Positions 41,101 to 53,100 of a stretch of DNA of 64,000 nt are shown here, one piece after another; the stretch's first letter is position 1, and every line of letters begins with the position of its first letter. The stretch spans positions 4,925,180 through 4,989,179 of the forward strand of contig NC_034411.1 of NCBI RefSeq assembly GCF_002078875.1, in the 5' to 3' direction. The position numbers were made by a program, and so were the translations under genes. Below the pieces are notes generated by a model. The model worked only from the letters and a program-made list of their open reading frames with translations, was not told where the DNA came from and did not search any database. The stretch is from Numida meleagris (lineage: Eukaryota; Chordata; Aves; Galliformes; Numididae).

Positions 41101-44100
41101 AGTCATCTTGGAAGCTTCTGCAGTTACAGCCTCATTTCTTTTGTTGTGTGGTAACTATTTGTTTGTATTGCAGTTTGAAACAGAAACTCCTGATATTCCT
41201 AGGGCTTCTCACCATTTGTCAGCAGTGTTTAGAAAGATGGATAAGCAATGGATCTGCTCAGTGGAAGAAAAGGTGGTGCAATGCAGGCAGATTGTGCTAC
41301 CCACAGGTGCATTTCTCTTGTACTCTCTCAATTATGTTTTTATTTGAATTTTGATATTTGAGGCTCTCAATGAATGATATGAACGTCCATGATGTTGTGA
41401 GAGGTGACCACTGATTGTTTTGAATATAGATTTTGCATTTGTACTGTGGATAAAAGTGTCATAATGGAAATCAAATCCTGCCACTGGCAACGGGGAAGTT
41501 TAAAAGCAAGCAGTACTACACATTGCTATTACATCATCAAAGGTTGTCTACTAGCTTCAAAAATCAGGTGCCATCTGAGTATCCAGAAGACTTTAAACAG
41601 CTTGTTTCAGTTTTTATTTTCTTAATTTCTCCTTTTTTCAGCTGCAGACGTAGAAAAAACATTGAGGAGACGAATTGAAGCGCACTAATAATGTTAGATT
41701 GTAGCATCAGTGTATTTACAGTGGGGAAATGCTATTGGGTTACGCGCTCTGATAAAAGAGAGTGAATCTGCTATCTTGCAGTGTTATCCTTCTGCAGTGC
41801 AGACTAATGACTGCTCATAGTTCAGTGCACTGCCTCTACAGTTAGTGTTTTTATAAGGTGATAAAGGTTTTGCGAGCATATGGTTTGATCACAGATTTGC
41901 ATGGCTCTTGTAAGAGTTTGCCGTAGTGCCCTTATCTCCTTGTTCTGCTTGTTGACATTCATTCTTAAATAAAAGAGAGGAGTATCTCTACATCTCTCAT
42001 TTATATACAGCTGTAGTTTTCACCTTGTAAGAAAATCTTCTAAGTCTGTCCGCAAATAAGAAGGGACAAATATTATGATTTGGAATCCTGGAGATGTCAA
42101 ATAACGCTGAGGTACTGTGAAATCCAAGTAACTCTTTGTAAAATAGCTAAGATCCGTGCTACGGCAGCTAAGAGGAGAAGAAAACATACGAAGAATTGTG
42201 TCCGTAAGTCAAGGGTTAAAAACCAACCAAACCGAACAACCACAGAACTCTGCGAGGTCAGAATGTGAATTCTGATGAAAGTCAGCGAGGGTTGTGCACT
42301 TAAGAAAGATACCTTTAGAAATGCGTGCGGTGCGTACAGCGTGGTGCTGCATACACACACATCAATACGTTGAAGTTCTGTTTTGACCAAAATTGTTAGA
42401 ATGATCAAAGAAGGAAAAAAAAAAGAAAAGAAAAAGGAAAAAAAAGATCTCTCCAGTTCTTTCACCTTTTTTTTTAAAATCTCCTTGATATTTTTATAAC
42501 AGACTTCTTTTTGTGGTGCTAACCCCCTGAATTGAAAATTATGGCATAACTCAAGGATGAGATGGATTGAAGTGCTTTTTATTACTGACTGTTCCCAGGC
42601 AAAACGTTTCAAGCAAACAGGGTAATGAAGCTAAATTATGTTATATGGGGTGCTGGCCTTGAAGTGATCTTTCTATTATGCCTCTGATAAGATGAAATTG
42701 CATTTGAGTTGTGTGAAATGATAAAACAAATGAATAATTGCAGTGTGTAAAAAATAAATAAAAAAACCCCAACAAAGCTGTAGTTTGACTGATTCAATAA
42801 ATAGAATAGGAAGAAAATCCATAGATTGGAATAGATGCTTACTTGAAGATATTTGATAAAGGACATCTGGTGTGCTTTAAGGTGACTAGAAGCAACCGGC
42901 TCTAATTGTAAAGAAGCCTGCAAAATCGGTGGGCACAAGCTAACAGCTCACCAGAGCTCTGCAGCCTTTTGATCCAGAGTGCCCGTGTCACACTCACAGA
43001 AGCGGAGTTTAACAGACAAAGTTCTCCGTATCCATCTACCAGTTTTGAAATGAGAAAATGATGGACTGGGCAGATGCGTTCAACCCATTATCCAGTCAGG
43101 GCCCAGTGAGAATGCTATCCAAATCCCACAGTATTCTCCCATCTTCCAGAGATTTTCAAAGGTAGCGTTCCTTTATTTAATAATTCTTCGCAGATTTTGG
43201 TTTCCTGAATGTCTTGTTTTTTTTGAACTCACGTAATGCAGCTGCAGCATTCAGTGGTTTTTTTTTCACATTTATTAAAAGTTTAATGAGGAGCTGAATC
43301 TGTTTCTTTTTTTTTCTTGTTTTTGTTTCTTTTATTTTCTTTTCCTTTTTTTTCCCCAACCTCCCTTCTGCCTGCTACGTTTCACTCCCTTTCTTGCATG
43401 CACACCCTCTATCTCCTTCTCCAGGCCAGTCAGTATACGATGATCCTTCATTCCAATTTTTGAAGACCTAGTTGTTGGAGTTAACATTTTAAAACATTTT
43501 ATGCTACTTAAAGAAAGTGCTTTTTTTTTTTCTGTATACTTAGTGGTTTCCACATAGTGGTTATATCTATGTGCTCAGCTTCTGGAGCTGTGAGTGGGCT
43601 TTGTAGGAAAGCCTAGTGGAGTTCTCAGCTTTGAGAAGAGGGCTGTGTCCCTGTGTTCATACAAACACAGGCAGTAATTACAGATTGTCCAAGGGATGCC
43701 TTGTCTTTGTTTTGATTTGTGTTGTGGTTTTTTTTCCAACTCCAGGGTGGCACCTTTGATCTGCCCTTGAGGTTTATGCTGCGCCCAGGAAGCCATCAGC
43801 GCTCTGTTCTCCATTTTACATGTGCTGCTCTTGAAAGCAAGGCCCACGATCTGCATAGCAAACACCCTGTTCTCTTAGGGCCCTGCTGCCACTTACGTGG
43901 TCAGATATCTCAGTTTTCAAAGGGCGATGTGCTAGTGTATTTCCATCTATTTTACATTATGCATGTTTTTATATCTGCCCTAATGTAATTTGCTATATGT
44001 TTGCCTTAATCTGTTTGCTGTAAGAGAGGCAGGCAAGCCTATTAATGTAATTATGGCACATCTCTTGGGGAAGTAAACCCTAAGAGTTTGAGCTAGTAAC

Positions 44101-47100
44101 TCAGGATCACGTAGTTCTGCGGACTGGTACAAAGGTACTGAATTCCTCTCCAGGGGCTGTGCCAGCCTTTCCAGCTGGCGTTGAATAGCTGGAGCAAGAG
44201 CCTGCCTGGCAAACTGTTTATAGGCAGCAGTCACAGCAGAGGTCATTGCCATACATGTTCCTCCTTCTGACGTGTCCTTTGGCTGTGTTCTGTCTTGTGT
44301 TCAGGTGGTGTTTGTGCAGACTTCCCAGCCTTCTTGGAATACCTCCATGAAGGTGAATATGTGACCTGTAGGTGCCTTGACCTGGCTGGTTTCATAGTGA
44401 CAGGACGAGGGGGAAAATGGCTTCAAGTTGCGCCAGGGGAGATTTAGGCTGGATGTTAGGAAATTCTACTTTTCTGAAAGAGTGGTCAGGTGCTGGAACG
44501 GGCTGCCCAGGGAGGTGGTTGAGTCACCATCCCTAGAGGTGTTCAAGAAACATTTAGATATAGTGTTGAGAGACATGGTTTAGTGGGGTTATTGGTGGTA
44601 GGTGGATGGTTGGACTAGGTGATCTTGTAGGTCTTTTCCAACCTAGCTAATTCTATGATTCTATGGAGGGCAGAAACGGGCAACAAGATAGGATAAACCA
44701 CTGTTGGTAAAATCTTCCTAACAGATGGTGATGGTTTATTTGAGAAGGATGTCAGACAAGACAGGACAGGGGGAAAAAACACTGAGAAAGGAAGGCTAGT
44801 TTGAGCTTCATAAAATGGACCTCAAAAGCTCTCTTAGTTGTCTTCTTCATAATTGTCATAATTGTCCTTTCAGATTGTCACTGATAAAGATATGATGTGT
44901 TATTTTCTGGCAAAACATCTAAAAGCAATTCCAGTATATATTTTTGAGATTTTCTTCACATGAACACGATTGATGAGCTGATGTGTCCCCAGTTCACCAA
45001 AGCCCCACAGAACGTGCTGAAGAGCCCTGTTGAGCCAATAAGGGAAAATCTCCAGTGATTTGATGTAAAAATGCATTCTCATTTTTGTTTTTATGCCGTT
45101 TTCCTGCAAATTGTCATCTTTTAAAGCTAGCATTTGCCTTCACTATAAAGTTGTAGCATTACAGTTGGTGCTTGGGCTGGGCTTGCTGGATACAGTTGGG
45201 AAGAATTTAGTGCCACTAAGCTGCAGCATTGTGCACTTGCCTTTTCAATTTGCTTGTCTTTAGCAGTTTGAAAATTAGTCACTGCGCCCTGGCAACATAT
45301 GTGTATATATTTACTCTGGTCATTTTGGGGCACCCACTTTGTTAAGAGCACAGTTGATCTTTACCACATAGGTATAACATGCTGTACTCAACAACGCTTT
45401 TGAGCCTTTTCTGACTTGGATTTTAGGATGTCATGCCTTGGTGACCAGATTGAGAGGCTCTTCATTTGCCTTTCAGAGTGAATTTATGGCCCTTGGCCAA
45501 ATTAAGTTCACATAGTCTCCTGATGCAATGTGTGCACAGGCGTGGAAGCACAGATACATGTCCTGGCTTTCCTATAATGGGATAATGGAAAGTCTGTAGG
45601 GAATGGGACAATAATTTCCCCATTATGAATGGGCCCAGGAAATGAGTTTTCAGTTTCACTAATGTAAATCTTTTCTATGCCCACTCAATTTACTATCCAC
45701 TGTGCCTCTCAGTCTGCAATAAGAAGTGCTTCTGCACTTGTCTAGACTGATTAAGATTCATATAAATAGATGCTTTCTATATGAAATGTATTTTGGCAGT
45801 GTATTGACATTGGAATATATTACTCTCTTAGCCTTTAACAGTTGAACAAATTTAAATAAAATGATGGTTCATTTTTACAAGGTGATAAAATGAGCATAAT
45901 TGGCTTAATATCTTAATCTGGCAGGCTGGAATTAGATTGCACATACCTGTATGCACAAAATTTGATTAGAGAAAATCAGATTTTCCATTCCACTCAATCC
46001 TTTTGTGACCTCTGGATATTCCTTCTTGTTGCCGAGAAGAATTCAGTTCAGACCAGCCAACCCAAACCTGGTGATGTCGCCCTTCTCCCCTCTTCTGTTT
46101 TCCTACTGTGGAAGAACATTTGTTTTCCCTTAATATTCCTGAACAATTTTCCTGTAGAAATGACAGTAACTTGAAGAGGGTTTTAGTACAGCTTTGGCAG
46201 GTGGCTCTCACAACGATTTCCTGGCAGATGAGAAAAAAAAAAAAAAAAAAAAAAAGGCTGAGATGAATTTTGGGATTCTAACAGTGGTTAATTTGGATCC
46301 CTACTGTTTGCTATGCAGACTTATTTTGCTCATCAGTCTTCTTCCTTCCATCTTTCCTTCCTTCCTTCCATCCTTTTTGTCACTGAAGTTTCAGGAGCAA
46401 AACAAAATGTGCAAGAGCCTACTCCTGGACATAGTTAAAGTTGTAAGACAAGGAAGTACTGTAATAGCTCCTTGCATAGCTAGGACCTGCAGTAACACCT
46501 CTGTGCTTCATACAAATCTAGTGGCAGAAAATAACACATGAAATAACAAAGTACATCTTATTGAGCTTCCTTTGCGAGGTCATAAGCCATGGTGGTTATT
46601 TAAGTATTTTATATGACTAGTTGTTGCTGATTTGCATATTACTAGTTTTTAACCTGGGTGCGATACGATTTGGAGATTTTGTTCTAAATATGGAGATACC
46701 ATGATAAATCATAGAATCATAGAATCATAGAATGGCTTGGGTTGAAAAGGACCTCAAAGATCATCGAGTCTCAACTCCCCTGCCAAGTGCAGGGTCACCA
46801 ACCACTAGACCAGGCCTAAATACCAGAAAGTTGATTGCCTGGAGAAATCTACATAACTTGGCTTGCTGTGTTGTATCAGAGACACTCGTTGCTCTATAGA
46901 GGCTCTTAATTATGGTAATAATTAGCCCGGGTCCAAGAGCAAATGTTTCATTGCGTCCCTTGAGCTGCATTAGCTCCTGCTGCGTGGAACAGGCAGTGGC
47001 CAACTGAGAATGGCAGCTGGGCCCACAGGCATTAGTTGCAGAGCTGGGTCCTCATCTGCCATTCCAGATGTCATGCAGGATGATGGCTGGACTTGGACTA

Positions 47101-50100
47101 GCTGCTGCCAGAGGTCTTTCCAGCCTCGTCGATTCTGTCATTCTCTGAAGCTGGACAGCTCTAATAAGACATACTTGAGTTTTGTTTCCATCTGAGGGCA
47201 CAGTCATTACAAGAACAAATACTGTAGCTTCATCATAGCAAATGTGAGTCGTATACAATCTTGAAAAGAAGTTGTGTGCTTTTGAAGAGAACAAAGCCTC
47301 ATGAAGGGAAGGATGCACACAGAGACTTCCAGAGCAACTCCACAAAACCCCAGGAGTCTGGTTCTTCCTGCAGGTGAGGAGCTTTGCTCCATTTGTTACA
47401 TTTTCTGTTTGTTCCAGAGCATTGCCTACGCTGCATTCACCTACATTTTAGCCCCCACGCCCTCAACCTCTCTCACAAGTTTTACTCTCCATTTAGAAGT
47501 TAACCCCAAGCCTGAAAGTTTATTCCGGTTTTGGAAGATTTGAAGTTTCTGTTGAACAGCATAGTGTTGATGTGCCTCCACATGTTGCTTTATAACCACT
47601 CTTTTTCTCTCTTACAGTATTAAAATACTACCTTGGGACTGCCAGGGTACGTTTGTTAAGCGTGCCCGTGATGGTGTACTAAATGAATGCTAATGAATTT
47701 ATTGCCCCGTCAGAGTGACACAGTTATATATGACTAATTTAAATGTTGCTAGCAGTTTAAAAGCTTTAATACCGTTTGCTGTTCCAGGAAAAAATTGTTT
47801 TGAATTCATCACTTAAAATTCAAATTTGATGTAGTCAAGTTTAGCAATTCAGGAGACTAGTTAAATAGAGCATCACATTAATAGATCTGGAAGCTTCTAA
47901 TATTAGAGCGATCAAATTAAGGCATCAGCGCTCACAGTTTAGGCTTTTACGGATAAAAATAATGTCGAAGCTGAAGGTTGGCAAAAGTTATTTTTGCAGG
48001 ACGCGTTTGTCAGCCCTTGACTTTTTGGCTCAGAGGTGCAGTGGCCTCTCTCCCTGTGTTAGGAATGAGGCTGTATTTTCAGTGGTACAGCAAGTATTGT
48101 TCAGGCGCTGCCTGGGAACAATCCCTGTGTCCTGCTGTGTACCCAAGGAAGTTTGCATGAAACCTTTGGCTTATGTGCTGAGATGGGTGAACTGTTTCCT
48201 CTTGTTCCAGAACTTCTGCCCACTGATGTGTTAATATCTATTGCCTTCAGTAAAATCAATGACAGTAAAATGCAGGGGGTTTAATTTGCTTTCACTTAGT
48301 GTATGTCAGTGTGAAAACTTTGTGTGTGTTCTAACATAAAAGAGGCTTGCAAACACCATTTCATCCTCAAAAGTTTAGTCCAGTTTTTAGTAAATGCTGG
48401 TATTGTGCTTGTTAATAGACGGTATAGAGGACATGTATGACAGTGTAACACCTGAAAGTAAATGCGGATGAAATTAGTCTCTGAATTTCAGACATTTCTA
48501 AATACCTAATTACAGATTTGCATTCCTGATTAAGTGCCCTTCAACATAAACATATATTGAATCTCAGATGCCCTCCTATTCTGAATTTTTTTAATATAAT
48601 CTTGAACAATGTATGTCTGCAGCTAAGCAAATGAACCACTTGTTAGTTTGCTTTATGCAAAAGATACCTTAATGAGGAATTAATTGCGTGTCTGCACTTT
48701 GGTTGCTTCTTGGCATGTTTTCTTAGTGAAGAGCTGTCACAGAACGTAAAAGAATCTGGTGTTAAGCAATGAAAATAATTCTGGCGCACAGCAAGAATCC
48801 TACATACAGAAAAAGTCAGCGATCTTTTTCCCTCTGGAGGAAGGCACAGAAAACATTGAATAGGTGTTATAGCTGTTATATACAACACAGAGGTAAGAAA
48901 TCGTTTTGTTTGCAGCGCGTGAGCAAAAAGGTGGGAGAAGTTAAATGAAACTGAGCGAGCTAAAGAAACCAAAGGCTGAGAGTATTAAAAAAAAAAAAAA
49001 AAAGTAGTACTTGGTTAGCCATAGCTATAACATATTTGTCTGTCTTTAACAGAATTAAAAGTGAAAAAAAAAAAAAAAAAAGGACTGGGATTAGACCTTT
49101 ATAGGGTCAATAGCTAGGCGTGGAGGGAAAAGCTTCTCAAATTACTCTTTGTTCAGTCTAATGAATGAAACCTGCTTTCCTCCATGTACGTGTCCTTTGT
49201 CACCTGAATATCCCTGAAGATTTAACGCCAGCTCCTTTCCTTCTCTGCACCAGGGCTGGGCAAGAAACCCTTCTGGGTCAGAAGGCTTTGGCTTGGGTTA
49301 GGCATGATTTGATTGATCAGCCTGTGATGTGATGTGCTTGATTGGCTGGACGCTGCCAGATGAGATGTGTAGCTGCAGGCTACAGTCTGTCTTTCCCTCA
49401 GCAGATGCACTAACTTAGGTGTTTCTTTAGGTGAGTCAACTAGTTTTCATGCTACTCTGGGAATGTAATTCTCTCTTAGACTTTCATGCCTATTCATTTT
49501 AGTTTTGATGAAGTTGGCCAAAAAGTTCAAAAGTCACGTTTTGGTGGTGGAAGAAGGGAAACGTTGTCTTGGCCGGAGCAGTCACATAAGCTTTCTTGCT
49601 TTGTGAAGCTAGACCTAAATGAGAAAACCTGTGTTTTGGAAGTAATTTAAATGACCCTGCTCGAGGGTGAAAGACAAACGCAGATTATGTTGACAACATG
49701 GAGAGAACATTTATCTTGAAGCATAATGTTATCCCTTAACTATGTCCATCTGGATTTCTTGTATCTGCCTTTGAAACATCTGGTATTGGCCACAATGGAT
49801 GAAATGTTACTGAAAAAGTTGAGTCATTGGGATTCTCTTTTCTGGCCACTCTTAGATTACCAAGGTGATTATCTACCACTTTGTACTTAGTTATCCTGAT
49901 TAATATAGGTTAAAAATAACTTTTGCCAATATGCTCTGCTTCTTTGTCTAAGCAACTTTGTTGTATGTACGATGACTCGTTTTCTACGTGGTCAAGACGT
50001 TTGTGTTCTTCCTAAAGATGCTGAAGTTCAAACCAAAATGCTCTTGTGTTTGAGAGGAGGAATGGCTTGTGAAGTGATGGGAAAGTGCTGCCTTGCTACC

Positions 50101-53100
50101 TTCCTTCTTAGACGTGCCTGGAAGCAAAAGTGGTCACCGATGTTTGGACAAAACGTCTATTTTGTGTTGATCCAGCTCTTTGCTCTTATAAGAAAAAGGG
50201 AACTAAGAAAGATGCTGACAGGCCAGCATCATTTTTGTGGTGTGTGATATGTGCCAAATTTCCAGTGATCCAACAAAGCCATCTGCTTTCACATTTGTCA
50301 AAGGTCAGTACTTATGAATTCGAGCAGCAGAGCTGAATTGATTCACTGACATGAAGGTAATTATGAGCTTGGTCAGAGTCAGGATGAAGGTGTAGCAGTA
50401 AAAATTTCTGTATTTTTATGTCAATCCTTGATGTCATCTAGACCATACTGAACAGAACTGTTGGCAAAGGCTAGAGTTGCTTCAGAACATATGCATGTAG
50501 ATATCTACAGAACCACCAAGGGTTTGAAGGAAAATTATTGATGTAAAAGGAGCATCTACATAACATTTTCATTTTTCTGACCAAACTGCTTGCAATTTAA
50601 ATTGAAGGAAAAAAAAAAAGAGAAACTGACATTGTTAGTTCAAAAAGAGAGGGATCTAGTGGATGTATTTCTGGCTGAAAAAAAAACACCAATAAAGCAG
50701 CTCTCAATTCAGTTCTTCATTCTAATACTTCCAAGAATATCGATTTTATAATTACATTTGTATGTTAAAATTCATTGATAGGATTAATTTCTAGGATCTT
50801 TACGAAACAATATTTTTTCAGTTAAATTTTCATTAGCTCCTCGTATAAAAGCAGTGGAATCAGTTTTTTCTCCTCTGGTTTGCACATTTGTCTCTAGTTA
50901 ATCTAGAGTTGGAAGCACTAGAAACTTACTATGCATGCTTTAAAATATGAGGTTCTGTGGTTTAGAAGCATCACAGCCATATGACAGCTTCTTCTTATCA
51001 GCAGAGCAGTTGTAGATTCAAAGTGAGATGTGTTAAGTCTGAAGAGATGTGTTCATGTTGATGTGTAATCTAACCTCCACGCATCCATGTGTGAGAGGCT
51101 GAATCTAGAGGACCAGAAGGTCCTTGACTCATAGATATTATTGCACTGATGTCATTCCTGTCTTACAGATGAAGGATGAAAAGCAACTTCAGTGCACAGA
51201 AGGTAAAGGCAATAGGCAGCATATTGGTGACAACTACCTATCTTGATTTATTCCCATGCCAAACAAGCTTGATTAGTTTCCTGTATCCATTAAAGAACAG
51301 GCTTCATCAGAGAACTGGCCAGTTTTCCTGGGAAGTCTCAGCTAAGTACTTTGTAGAAGTTATTTTTCCCTTAATACAAGGCTTTTCTAGCAATCTTCAA
51401 AGTGTAAGTCCAGAATCCATTAATTTGCTCTTGAGCTTGAATAAGTATGACATGTCCTCCTCCTGCTTCTTCGGGAGAAAGAGAGATTTGCTGACATGGT
51501 AATCTTTACAGTAATTCTCAAAGCCAGAAAGGAGGGATTTCATTTTTCTACTACATTGTTCTTCATCCTTTGAAGAGAAACCTTATCATCCTGAAATTCA
51601 TGAAGAGCCATTCCTCCATCCCAAGCTGAACTCCTAAGGAGAACAACTTTTAAGAAGTCAGCAAGATCCAAATTCTTACCTTTCAACAAGAAAGCATTCA
51701 GAGATATCGATTGCTTTTCTTTCTTCTCATTTCCTCTAGTCAGACAAGAATTAAATCTGCTGCTAAGGCTCATGTTTCCGCAGCGGATTCAGATGCTTTC
51801 CATGGAAGCATTTCCCATCTTGCAGCCTAGCCAAAACCCAGAACATTTTGAAAGACAAACACTTAGCAGGTCATCTATTTCTGTTGTTTACATTGTAAGG
51901 GACCGCCTATCACTCTGATCAAAGTTTTCATTCTGGCACAGATCAGAACGAATAATTAAATTATCTGAATCTTAAAACATTCAGACTTCTAGTCTGATGC
52001 GTTGGAATTCTCACTATACCTTTAATGACACAATAAATCAAAGTAATCCAAATTATGAGGACAGTCTAGGATACTGTCACAGTGTCTGACGAGTGGGGTG
52101 TAGTGATTCCTGTCGCTGTTTTTCAGCACGTATTTCTTTCCGCACAGCTCACTGTCAACCACTTCTGGGGGCAGAAGAGGAGGCAGAAAATGGGGAAAAA
52201 AAGCCAAACCTGCAGTGCAAAGTTAAAATTCTGCTGTGACAATTTTTACAGATCTAAAAGATAACCGTTAGGCCATTGTTGAATACATTGCTGTAAAATA
52301 TGGCTACTGAGTATGTTTTTGCTTCTCAGCTTTTCTCTTTTCTCCATAAAATTTCTGCTTGATTGGCCAGGATTCAGTGAAACCTCTCATTAGGGCACCA
52401 TGGTTCATTAGAGCTTAAAGAGGCATCGCTGAAAATTGAATTGACTGCACTGTGATTCTCTGCTTGCTGTGATTAGTAGTCGTCTGTTATGCTATGTCCT
52501 TTGCATGCATAAGAAATAATAAATTCCGTGTGATTGTTTAAACAGTTAATATATGTAATAGTTGAATTCTGAATTGAAGAATCTGCAGAGAAATTCTTCA
52601 TACCATGACCAAAACTACAAGCAAAGATTTTTCATTCCGAAATATTTGTAGGAAATTCTTTTTTCATTCTTTTTTGATTTGAGAGGTGAGAATGTGACAG
52701 GTCCTTAGACTTGGTGCTGCCATAAGCTGGATTGATAGTCAGAGGGGAGCAAATGCCATCATGAGCAATCAATCTTGAAAAATTTCCACCCTATCCCCCG
52801 AAAAATGGAATAGTAAAGCGTAATTATCTCCTTTTAATCAAAGTCAGAGTCCCGTTTGCCTGAACACCAATAAGATTCTGCATGTGTAATTCATGGGCAG
52901 TAAAATGAAGCCTGTCCTGAGTTGAACAGTGAATATATGGAAAGGGCTGGGATCTAGTTTAAGTAAATAATGACTGAATTAGTGAAAACAGCTACCACAG
53001 CAGAAACATTTTTCTCATTTGCAGACATAGGGAATCCTATTTCTCTCCCTGAGAGGGCAATAGTACCCATGGTTTCCTGGTGAAACAGGGTGAGTAGGCA

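Larger units (their letters stand above)
48873..51581 (-). other. Intron region with one tentative exon
   Basis: This contains two A tracts (48987-49003, 49064-49081), the doubtful exon at 49269-49372, a possible small exon near 51070-51100 (strong acceptor TCCTCTAGATTCAG, donor GTGGAG|GTTAGA) and an L2/MIR-like stretch near 51150-51210. The phase chain is not closed here. Confidence 0.4.

Noticed and set aside
42097..42465. Rest of a 171-codon ORF below exon 42466
   Set aside because: A low-complexity Phe/Ser run from an A-rich intron tract beyond a strong donor; not coding.
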